This document shows positions 51,201 through 61,490 of a stretch of DNA of 64,000 nucleotides, in pieces (positions within the stretch are counted from its first letter, which is position 1; every line of letters starts with the position of its first letter). This DNA is from Heterostelium multicystogenum. Taxonomy: Eukaryota > Evosea > Eumycetozoa > Acytosteliales > Acytosteliaceae. The stretch covers positions 83,259 through 147,258 of the forward strand of contig RCNN01000036.1 of NCBI GenBank assembly GCA_003667245.1, in the 5' to 3' direction. The notes under the pieces were generated by a model, which saw only the letters and a program-made list of their open reading frames with translations, did not search any database and had not been told where the DNA came from. Both the position numbers and the translations under genes were made by a program.

Positions 51201-53260
51201 TAGAATTATCATTGAAGAGAGATTCTTACAAGAAAAAACAATCAAGCCAAAATCACTGGGTGGTCATCTTGGTGGCGACAAGTATATAGTAAGAAATGTA
51301 CTATTCAAATTTGCTGGTGGATCGCCTCACGGTGTCTACGGAGAGTGGGGTGGTGCCAAAGTTGGAGGACAGGAGTTAAAAGGTTGTATGGCAACTTTAA
51401 ATTGTCCTATTAATGGTCTCTGTGTCCCATTGATGGCTTTGGTCGATTTCATGGGTTACCGTTTGATTGCTATGAGTGTTCTTCCTATTTCTTCAGCACC
51501 AGATGCTAGTACAATTGTGTATGGCTCAAGTGATATGGGACTTACTGTTCATGCACTTCACGAACCCTCACTAGAAGTGATGAAGCAACTCTCACAGTCA
51601 CTCAATTTAAAACCTCACTATGGTGGAACACAAAAGCCACCATCGCTTGTATATTCAGCAACCGATGTAGAAGGACATATTGGAACAGATGGCCGTTTTT
51701 ATCTCGTTGATTTCAGTCGTACATTTCCTCCTACATATCCAGACCTCTCTGTGCAAGGTGGACATCTATTCCAGTTGTTTAGACCAGAGTTTTTAAAGAG
51801 TCACCCAAAACCACTGTGTTCTGATGCATTCTCTGGTTTCTTAAAGCATGACCAAGATAGACAAGCACATAACAATGAAGTAAAGGAAGCCACCCAAAGA
51901 TTATTGAACGATTTAATACCAAGAATATCTACCAGACTCAAAGGATTGATAAAGGAGTCCTTGGAAAATGGAGATCTTCTCAGTGGCGGTGTACATATCC
52001 CAGAGCAATTCCATAGACATGGTATCAAATATGCGTTGGATAGGTCATATGTTAGTTGTCATTGATGACAGAGATGCAGGTTTTGTATTATTAATTGAAG
52101 CTATCGCTAGAGTGCTAAAGAATGATTTAAGAAGACGTCTTCGTGATACAATGAAGAATTTCAAACAACCATTATGTGCACCATATATACAATTGACAAC
52201 CAACTTTTTAAATATGGTTTTTGGAGAATCTACTAAGCCAGGCTTTAACACCGAAGAGTTCTGGGAACAAACGGTATCACAAGAATTATATTCAAAGTTT
52301 TATATCTACCAGATCCCTACTGTAGTCACCAATGTACAAAATAATCAGAACAGAACCAGCATGAGTAGTAGTATGGGTGGTACCAACAGCAATCAACATA
52401 ATTATAATAATACAATCAACTTTAATGGTGGATCAAGTGGTAGCAATATTAATATTTCAAGCTCAATGGATACTAGCCATTTAAGTAAAAAACCGACAAT
52501 GGTTCTTCCTAATGGCTGGAAGCTACGTGACATTTTGGAAGATCGGTTAATAAGTCAAAAATCTGGAAAGATTGTACTTGGTCGACATTTACTTTTTACA
52601 AGATTCCGCGATATGACACATCTGAAATTCAGAAAAAGAACCATCGAAAAAGTTGCAGATACCACACAACTTTTGTGGAATCCATATAAGCCATTCAACA
52701 ATTCGGATTTGAAGAAAATTAGTGTACGAGTAAAACATACAGATCTGGTCACGAATGCAGAGGGTACCTTCTTTTATGCAAAAGCTATGGCTGAGACTTC
52801 ACATTCTACTGCTCTTCATCTTTTACATAAAGCAAGAAAAAGATTTGAATTGGCTCTCATTTCAAATCCAAATAATAAGGAAACATTGCAGCTTTGTGCC
52901 CAAACTTGGTGCAAGATATTAGAATTCAGTGCCAGTGAGGGCAAGAATATGTCTAATGTTTGTTTCTCTATGAATGATCCTGCTGTTGTAAATACCGATC
53001 GTTATTTCCTCCGAGCTATTGATGCCAATCCAAAAGGACCTGTAATTTTATTCTTCTATGCTAGATTCTTGGTACGTTGTGATCGAACAGAAAAGGCCGA
53101 GTCTTATTTCCTTCGAAGTTTAGAAGTTGATCCATTCAGCTATCGATGTCTTATTGCTTATGCCAGCTTCTTAACTGAGAGAGGATTCCCAAATGATTCT
53201 TCATTATTTTTAAATAGAGCTCAAGATTGTAAAAATGTTATAGTTGGTGGACTAAAATAA
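48233..53260 (+). CDS. Small GTPase-CLU-TPR fusion protein
   Basis: Exons are 48233-48304, 48395-48463, 48531-48631 and 48696-53260. One base removed at the A3 run 52027-52029 gives 4,806 bases (1,601 aa). The N-terminus is a Ras/Rab-like GTPase: P-loop GDNGVGKSS, switch-II WDTFGQE, and GCKSDLD where N-K-x-D is usual. Then come about 700 low-complexity residues (poly-Ser, poly-Thr, poly-Asn). A CLU domain follows, including GQELKGCMATLNCPING, LPISS, YGSSDMGLTVHALHEP, LKPHYGG and EGHIGTDGRFYLVDFSRT. C-terminal helical repeats of TPR type (ANPKGPVILFFYARFLVR) come last. CLU proteins bind mRNAs of mitochondrial proteins and space mitochondria. WDTFGQE and the altered base-binding motif suggest modified nucleotide handling. 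Confidence 0.85.
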
Positions 53261-53419
53261 AATATTCAACGTTAAAGACAAGTTGATGAAAAAGTTAAGT
53301 ATCTTTATTTTACAGTGTATTCCTTTCCAAGTCCTAGGACTTTTGTAAAAACGTGGTAAAGTGAGTTAAACTTCCCATTTGACAAATTTTACCCATTTTT
53401 AATTTACCACAAAATTGGT

Positions 53420-53962
53420 GATGGGTTTTCATGGAAGATCAGAACGGTTGATATCGAAGAGTTTAATGAAAGTAAGCCGATAGAAAATACATTATACGTT
53501 GGTTTGTTCTCAATATTTGTGGTGATCAGCTTGATGATATCTCCTCAGTCAGTTAATAATGAAACCACAATCATATGTTCTTCTGTACTTTATTACAACA
53601 ATTTCGTTGAGTATTCTATTTTTACCAAAGTTCATCAGAATTTATCTCTATGGCCCAACACATCAAACGTTTTCAACAGAGGAGATAAGAACAACCGAAG
53701 TGCTGGATCACGTGGCAAGAATACCAGTGACGGAAAACTGACTCAGTTTAATGATGAGGATTTCGAAAGCCCAGCCGTATCACAACAACCATCTGAGGTA
53801 TCAAATAGCTCAGAGCTATCACATATCACTAGATCAAACAGCAATATGTTGGTTAGAAGTAACATCAATATAATTTCAAATGATCAATTGACAATGAGTG
53901 TATCAAGCGAACAAAATCATGTTGATACCAACAATAGTCCTGGTAATAGTAATGATGTTTAA
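53420..53962 (+). pseudogene. 5'-truncated class C GPCR (GABA-B/mGlu-like) relic
   Basis: Only the end of a receptor remains. WKIRTVDIEEFNESKPIENT matches the FNESK loop of class C GPCRs. A hydrophobic segment (LYVGLFSIFVVISLMIS) and, in a shifted frame, TTISLSILFLPKF follow, matching the last two membrane helices and the FLPK boundary. A Ser/Asn/Asp-rich cytoplasmic tail with no stop runs to 53962. The ligand-binding domain and the first five helices are absent, and the CLU gene ends only 160 bases upstream. The frame changes at about 53,590 and 53,650. Dictyostelids carry a family of such receptors (Grl), so this is a decayed or transposed copy. Confidence 0.62.
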
Positions 53963-54465
53963 ATAGATGAGAACTATCGATAAAATATGTGTATGACCAC
54001 CATAAACAAGTCAAATCAAGTCATTGTGAACTATCTGGGAATGTTAATCGTTTCAAGAAATAATTAGAATTAATTAAAGTAACTACAAATTTAATAAAAT
54101 TGGTTAAACAAGACAAATTGGGAGTGAGAGTTTACAAGAACCTAAATAGTTTTTTACCAGAATGTTCAAGAGGAGTTATTTTACTATTTCAAGTAAACGT
54201 GTGTGATTAGGTCTCAAAAAAAAACGACTATCAAAAAAAAAATGAAAACTTAAATATTTTATGACATTCCTTTTTGTTTATTTATTTGTATTTATCATTT
54301 TAATTTTTATTCACTCACACCATCTACATATACAATTATTATTTATGCTCACGACCTCTATCTTCATTTGTACATCTCATTCAAACATACCAGCTCTACT
54401 TACGTTTACCTCGCATTTATCTCTTGCAACAACAAGATATATCTTGTTTATTTATTTGTACAACA
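53963..54465. other. Intergenic, probable promoter of the Crinkler-like gene
   Basis: This A+T-rich region has a run of A at 54,220-54,242 and T-rich stretches, and no gene. The frame at 54261-54473 is compositional (Phe/Ile/His-rich). Confidence 0.5.
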
Positions 54466-56012
54466 ATGGATAAATCAACAACGACGACAACTACCACAAC
54501 AACCAATACATCAACAAAAAAGCACATATGGGTTAAATTCCCTGATGATACGAATTATAAGAAGATCCTTTTCTATTCTGGAACCACTGGGGAGGAGATC
54601 AAGCAATTAATATTACATAAATTCTCTTTGCCCTCAAATGAGCAGATCTCAATTAGAGATTCTGATGGAGATGTTGCAATTTCTTCAGCACTTCCAGACA
54701 AATCTCAATTTGATATTATCCGGTCATCTAATCCAGAAGTTAGTAAGTTTCACAATATCAAAGATGTCGCATTCAATACTAACAATTGTTTTTCTTATTC
54801 TTCTTATCTTCTTTTTTGACAATGATTTCATTAAATACCAATATGTACACTGAAGCCCCAGTTTCAGAAATTTTGATATTATACCGTAGACTCTCTCAAG
54901 AAATCCAAAATATCCAGCAGAGCCTCAACAAACGCAAGGCGAAATCGATCTGCTTCTCAGATGTCACAAAGCAGATATGGGGTGATCTCTCTAGAAACTT
55001 AGATTTGAGAGTACACAAATTCGAGGCGGTGATCAAAGGAAAAAATCAAAAAAACAAAAAAAAAAAAAAAAAAGTCAACCCTTACTTGTGGATACAGAAG
55101 CAACAGGCTCCTACCAAGGCACAGCTAAACAGAAAGAATTTGCCCGAACTCAAGAAGATGTTGGAGGACATCGATCAACCAACAGATGGCAAGAAGGATG
55201 AATTGGTGGATAGACTATTTCAACATCAAACATCTTATCAACAGTACGATGAGAAAGAGAATCTCCCTCGGTTCATTGATTGGCTGCAAAAGGAGTACCC
55301 ACTCCCTGATAATTTGGCGTATCACAATGTCTCAACAAACAAACTCTATCGTCATGAATTTAAGGATTCTACCACACTCTCTGGAACAACAGATATTGTC
55401 ATTGCCCCTTCCGATCTAACCACTGGATACATGTCTTTTGAAGTCCTCTGCTTCATCGAAATGAAGACTCCTGAGAAGAACATCGAAGATCATTTGTCTC
55501 AAGCTCTTGTGGAGTGTCTTGTCATCACTTTCCAATCCAATCACAGTGTCCTTGGCCTCTTGACAAATGGAATCAATGGCTGGATACTTGTTTGGTCAAG
55601 TCGTCGTCACCCATTCTTTATTGGCTATTGCAAACTGAAAAACGCAGGAAAAGCTCGCAAAGCATTTTCAGTTAGACTTGAATCACCTGGCGATGTTAAC
55701 ATTGCTGAGCTCCTGATCACAAAAAAATTCATTGCAAAACCTATTTCAGAATCTTTGGTAAGCCGATTCGCTTATTGTGTTGATTCAGGCTTCGACGATG
55801 ATCACGACCAGGATGATGGACATGATGACGAGGATGAACACAGACCAACAAAGAAACAGAGAAAGACCAACCAAAAAGTCACTGGAAACTCTGACATTGC
55901 TGACTTGAGTGGACTTCCTATTACCAAGGCAGAGATGAAGCAATTGTCTTGGCAGAAACTGATCAAAGTCATCGATCAAATTAGAGATTTTCAGCAACAA
56001 ATACAATGCTGA
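54466..56012 (+). CDS. Crinkler-like protein: Ubl header, SAP motif, PD-(D/E)XK nuclease
   Basis: Exons are 54466-54742 and 54868-56012, 1,422 bases (473 aa), with a GTAAGT intron. After a poly-Thr start comes a Crinkler-type ubiquitin-like header (WVKFPDDTNYKKILFYSG, EEIKQLILHKFSLP, ISIRDSDGDVAISS). A coiled coil follows, then a basic Lys tract of 8-10 residues and a SAP-like motif (LNRKNLPELKKMLEDIDQ..GKKDELVDRLF). Then comes a PD-(D/E)XK-type core: GTTDIVIAP (Asp) and a downstream FIEMKTP (Glu-x-Lys), plus HLSQALVECLVITF and GLLTNGINGWILVW. The C-terminus is acidic, then Lys/Arg-rich (nuclear signal), then helical. Crinkler proteins are eukaryotic effector/conflict proteins pairing such headers with nuclease or kinase tips. 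Here the gene is intact. Confidence 0.8.
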
Positions 56013-56134
56013 TTTTCACTTTTGCATAATTTGGGTGGAACAAAACCACTTTGGTCATTATCATTGATGATTGATATGTATAAAACAATATTCAATAAAT
56101 TTATTGCAAATTTCGACGTGTAAAAACATTATTT

Positions 56135-56156
56135 ACAAAATCATGCATGATTTTGT
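56135..56156. repeat. Perfect 22-base palindrome
   Basis: The sequence around ATCATGCATGAT reads identically on both strands for 22 bases, flanked by A/T. It overlaps the start of the small frame at 56143. The palindrome may be a binding site, a cruciform or simple chance in A+T-rich DNA. Confidence 0.9.
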
Positions 56157-56379
56157 TGTGCTCTTCATATGTGATGGAGCTACCAGAACAACAAGTGACA
56201 ATCCTGTTGATTATTTAATATGTTCATATGGAGAAGGTAATAGAGGTTATGGTGATGGATATAGAGAGGCCATGAATGGTCGTAATGAACCATCTGTTAC
56301 ATCTACATATGACATTGGTAAAATGGTAGAGAATGTGGTAGATGCTACAAGCCGAAAGATATATATTAATTTTAAATGA
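56143..56379 (+). CDS. Small hypothetical protein
   Basis: This 78-residue frame starts MHDFVVLFICDG and then reads a hydrophilic Gly/Tyr/Asn/Arg-rich stretch (YGEGNRGYGDGYREAM, NGRNEPSVTSTYDIGKM). The composition is more protein-like than the surrounding A+T sequence, and it ends before a 3' A+T-rich tail. I do not recognise a family, and no intron or neighbour supports it. It could be the terminal exon or relic of a larger gene. Confidence 0.35.
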   Translation: MHDFVVLFICDGATRTTSDNPVDYLICSYGEGNRGYGDGYREAMNGRNEPSVTSTYDIGKMVENVVDATSRKIYINFK

Positions 56380-58271
56380 TAGTTAAATTATATTGTAAAT
56401 TTCATTTTATCTATTTTAATCAATAAAAATTTCATTGCATCTTATTTATATCACATCACACACATGTGAATTTATAGAGTTTGATTATTTATTGATCATC
56501 GCAATCACAAGATTGCCTTCATTATTAGTTTTTTTGTTAAGTTTGATCGATTGTGAGTCTTGGAATGTTAACCATTGGTTGCTGCCGTTGTTGTAATTGG
56601 TATCACTAATTTTAAAGAAAACTATAGTTTAATTGGTGATATATATGGAAAGATTTTTACTGGTTAGTATTAATAATGCTGTTAAGTTCAACAAGCATTT
56701 CACTACACTTCAAAAGATGATCTCAATCAATCATAATGTAGAAAGCAGAGTATTAATTAAATTAAATTAATTATCGAGTTTATTAATGTTCTTGCACTGT
56801 ATCAATGAAACTTGATCAACATAATGAAACTAATTTTTCCATTCATATCAATAACATTCATTTTTGACACAAATATCGAAGTCTCAATAGAGTCGCCCTT
56901 AGTGGTCTTCCACAGAAAGGTTTTAACATCATACAAGATTCATAGACAGGTCTAATGATATTCAGCTATCAACACCAACAAACTATGGACATTTCTCTTT
57001 CCATTTCACAACCATCATATCAACTGATGATTGTGATGATAATTGTATATGTGCAAAGAAATATATATATTTAATAAAAATTTTTATGTTTCAATAGTTT
57101 GAATTTCATGTTAATAAAATACCAATGTTCTCAGATTGAAATATGTTGCAAATATAACAACACTAAAACTTTTAGCGAATTCAACAACAACTTCATCATG
57201 ATAAAATATATTTGATGTTTAAATATTATAACGGTTATCCAATTTTAATTTGAATTTGAATTAAAATTTCAAGCTGCTTTGATATATAAACTCTAAACTA
57301 TTTCTGTTCACTTTGATATGGTGTCATATTAAAGTTCTGTGTGGAGATGTTGAATAACCTGGGGTCGAAGGTATCTCCATATGATCCTACTCGTAAACCA
57401 AGAAGTCAGCAACCTACACAGATTCATACCCAGTCCAATCCATGTGTTCTACCGAACTTCTCAGCCCTAGAGCCAACTACAACAAAACAACTTCATTTGC
57501 ATCTGTTCACAAGATCATTTTGATTGATCAAAGTAATTTTTAAGGATTAGATTGATAGGATGCTTTAAAATGAGACATAGTTAGAAGTAAACTTTGGGAT
57601 TTGATTGTGTCGCCTCAAGTTCTTGACCAGATTTTAATTTTTATTTCGTTTCGATTCTCAATTCCCTCAAGATCAAAAAAAAATTGTATGTTTACAGTGC
57701 CCATGAGTTCAAAGTTGTTTAATTGTTTCTTTTGTTTTTTGTTTACCTTTTTCAGATAATGTATTGAACGTCAACTTTAATGTCGTTTCAATATCCAAAC
57801 ATTAATTTTTTTTTTACATTATTTTGATGTTGAAGTCCATATAAATGGTCTCAAAATACAAATGAGGGATTGGTAAAATGTTTAGATGTTATAAGAATAC
57901 AGAAATAACATTTTAAAACAGATTTTCAGACTCATAAAATATACTAATAATTTTGTAAATCAATCAATAAATGAACCGTTGCTGACTTCGCCAATCAAAA
58001 TAGTTTTCCATCCAATAGTTTTATTTATTTTTTGTAAACTTCAAAAATATCTGAATCAACTTTTACTTAAAGGTCAAGAGGTTTATTTTCTTAAAAATGG
58101 GGATTATTTAAATCCCTTCTCAAGAAAAGTATAAATAGGAGTGATTTCGAGTAGTATTTTCATCATTACTTAAATAACAATTAAGATATTCATTGTTGTA
58201 AACAGGTATATATATAAATATTGTTCTTTCATTTTCCGATAGTTTCACTAATTGAATTTTTCAATAGTAAA
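56380..58271. other. Long intergenic region
   Basis: About 1.9 kb of A+T-rich DNA. A frame at 57341-57523 (starting GTG, SPYDPTRKPRSQQPTQIHTQ) has some protein-like composition but no ATG or domain. A short inverted repeat (GGGATT...AATCCC, about 58,101-58,117) lies 150 bases upstream of the next gene. No RNA gene was recognised. Confidence 0.5.
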
Positions 58272-60834
58272 ATGAAATATATTCATTTATTTTTATTAGT
58301 TTTAGTTCTATCTCCGCTTTACATCAAAGCAGGTGAACAAATTATGTTACCAGCTTATGATCTGTGCCTTCAGGATCCTGGTGATTTATCAAATAGATAT
58401 GTTAAGGCTGTTACCTGTGATTCTTCCAATTTATTGCAGAAGTTTTCCAAAAAAGATTTTACCACATACCAATATTACGTCAATGATGTAACTGGTAGAT
58501 GTTTAGATGGAAATATTGATGATGGAACTCTTGCTGTTATCCAATGTAATAACGGATATCCATCTATCAAGACCAATCCAAACCAGAAATTTGTTACCGC
58601 CCTTCCTCAAATCAAGGTTTTATCTACAACAAAGTGCATTGAAGTAGATTTAACTACTAAAGTATTTAAAATGAACACATGTAATACAAACTCTAAAGGT
58701 CAACAGTTTTCTATTGCAGGTGACTACTCTGCAGATTCTCTTGGTGATCTTGAAACTCATCGTGAAAAAGTAATGAACAAGGTGCAACTTGGTCTTAATA
58801 TAGCATCCAGTGCCTTAGGTATTCTGTCCGCAGTTCTAGCAGTCCCAACTGGTGGTGCTTCTGAAGTAGCTTTTGGTATTTTCTCAGCAACTAAAGCGGC
58901 CTTTGGTAGTGCTGGTGCATCATCATTAGGATCCCTTCTTTCAATTGGATCTTCTGTTGGAGGTGCCTTGACCAAAAACAATCAACAAGAAACAATGTGG
59001 AAGAAGATGATCCAAGAAACACAAAAGATTGTTGGTGAGAAACTTCAAGAAGATGATATGATTCAACTTCAAGAAACATTGTCTGGTTTAAACAGACTTA
59101 TCAATGAATTTTATTCACCAACAATGACCAGTCTCACTGTCTCTCAACAACACAAATCTGAAGTTTTTGTTTCTGTACTTGCAGAATTGATTGCTCAAGA
59201 AGAAATTTTCAAAAATCCTCTCTATCAATACTTGTTGCTGCCAATTTACTGTCAATATGCCAATTTCCATCTTTCTGTCCTCAGAGATGGTGTTTTATTG
59301 GGTCCATCTTTGGGTTACACTCAAGAAACAGTAAAATTCTACCAATCAATGCTAGATGATAAGATTCAATCATTTAAATCTCATGTTGATAATTCAATTA
59401 AACTTTATAATATTCTTAATTTCCAAGCATCTTATACTGGTACAACAACTGATTGGCAAAAATATATTGATGCTCTTACATATCAAGAAGTTGCACTTAA
59501 ATCATTCTCCAATAGATGGCCAAAGTTCAGTCTTACCGATAATCCAAATGGTTCAGATATTGACCCACTTCCACAGTTAACTACATCACGAATTTTTGGA
59601 GATGTATCTTCGATTTCATTCCCAAATGATGCTTTGGGTCAATTCCCCTTGAAATATAGATTGGCTAAACTAGTTATCGGTTATGGATTTAAAACTACTG
59701 GTGGTGCCTATTTTAGTTATATTACTCAAATAGTAATGACTGATGTTTCTGGAGCCACCTTCACTATTGGAACTGTCGCCGGAATGTATACTACAACAGT
59801 AGTTGTTTCAAGTCCAATTGTATCAGTAGATTTTTACACTGGAGCATCAATTGATGCAATGAAATTAAACTTTCAAGATGGAACATCCAGTGGACAGATT
59901 CCAAGTACTACCCCAGTACCAGCCACCAGTACATGTTTCAGTTGAAGGTCAAATGCTTGCTGGTTTCATTTTGGGAGCTGGTCCACAAACTGTTATTAAT
60001 GGAATAGCTGCTGTCTTCCATGATCTTGATCTTGTTCCAAACCAACAAATGGTTAACATTCAAAATAGAGAATCATTATCATGTATGGGAATAACTCAAC
60101 CATCAAGTGGACTAGGTACATTCCAAATGCAAGTTTGCAATTGGGGTATGATTTACCAGAAATGGGTATTGTCTTCTACTGGAATTCTTTTCAACCCAAT
60201 TACTTTCCAAACCGTATCAACAACTACTTCAAACACTGTCTCTCTCAAACGATTTGATTCAACATCAACTAAATACACCCTAATACCTTCATATGAGGGA
60301 AATGGTGTCATTCTACATCAACTTCAAATTTTAGGAACAAATACTTGTCTCAAGGATAATCTTGGAAACATTAATGTTGTTACTTGTTCAGCAACCGATA
60401 AAACACAACTGTGGGATATGGACTACCTTTTAATGTCTGGATTCTTTGATCCTTTGATGACTGGAGTTGTGATTCAATCTGTAAAAACATCAACTACATG
60501 TATTGTTTCTCCAAGTACAAGTGGTACATTATCAGCTTCTACCTGTGCTACTACATCTGCCAATCAACAATTCAAAGTTAATAGAAACTATATCCTTGGT
60601 ATAAATGATCTACAAATTAGATCTAATGGAGTACAAAATACAGCTGCTCTTGCTGGTGCTGATCCCTACCCCAACTTGATGGTAAACCAAATTGGTACAA
60701 CTTCAAAATACACTATCATGGATGCATCATCTCTTGGATGTCTTGAACTATCCTCCACAAACACATTATCATTCGCAGTTTGTGATCAACTTGAAACCAA
60801 TCTTGCTCAACAATGGAAATTCATTAAACCATAA
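58272..60834 (+). CDS. Secreted delta-endotoxin-N/ricin-B-like protein (frame broken)
   Basis: A signal peptide (YIHLFLLVLVLSPLYIKAG) starts a secreted protein. It has a beta-trefoil/ricin-type block with CLQD and CLDG-type repeats at about residues 20-160, then a helix-rich region with a long hydrophobic Ala/Gly/Ser helix, like the pore-forming Endotoxin_N domain of bacterial Cry proteins. A second ricin-like block lies in the C-terminal half (CLKD, CIVS, CLEL with W/Q spacings). The frame is interrupted near 59.9 kb, where an early stop appears and the downstream frame continues to 60834. Endotoxin_N was reported among bacterial-derived domains in D. discoideum. Its role in amoebae is unknown; defence or prey interaction is inference. 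Here I only note the break. Confidence 0.72.
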
Positions 60835-61490
60835 ACACCATTTTCAAATTTTAACATAAATCAATAACATGTCAGATACAAGTTTATTGTATCTTGAATA
60901 CCAAAAAATAATCTTAATCAAATAAAGAATTTAGAAATTATCTTTGAAATTCCTAAACAATGAATTCCGACTTTAATATTTATTAAAATGAAAGTAATGT
61001 TCTTTATTGATCAGATTAAGAGTTACAATCTAAAGTATATTAATATTATTTAAATATATGCCCATTTCAACTTGTTTTTTTAGTAACAAGTAAAGCTATT
61101 ATCAAGTGATATAAAGATAATCAGTTATGACTTGATGATATCAATACTTTTTGTATATTTAATCTTCAAATATTTTTAGTTTCATTTAATTTAACAACAA
61201 ACAATAGCTACATATTTTAAAGATTTAATATGTTATTATAGTAGTATTTATTGTTGTAGTTGTATCAACAGTTTGTCAAAGTATATATATATATATATAT
61301 ATATTTTTATTATACAACTACTATGATAGACGACTAAGTAAGCTGAACATAGAAGAATTATAGTTATAAGAGTTGTTATTAATTTATTTTAAAAGATAAC
61401 TAAGAGTTAGTTAATTTGGTTATTGATGTAACCTTTGGTAGACTAACACCCTCATCGCGGACAAGATAAGTGAACATAAATTGGATATTA
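60835..61490. other. Intergenic region with TA microsatellite
   Basis: This is the 3' region of the endotoxin-like gene, A+T-rich, with a TA dinucleotide run at about 61,282. No gene was recognised. Confidence 0.55.
61282..61304. repeat. (TA)n microsatellite
   Basis: Eleven or more tandem TA units lie between the endotoxin-like gene and the AAA/nuclease relic. They are likely to be length-variable. Confidence 0.9.

Noticed and set aside
54424..54465. Earlier start for the Crinkler-like gene
   Set aside because: The upstream extension begins with TTG, not ATG; the ATG at 54466 fits the header.
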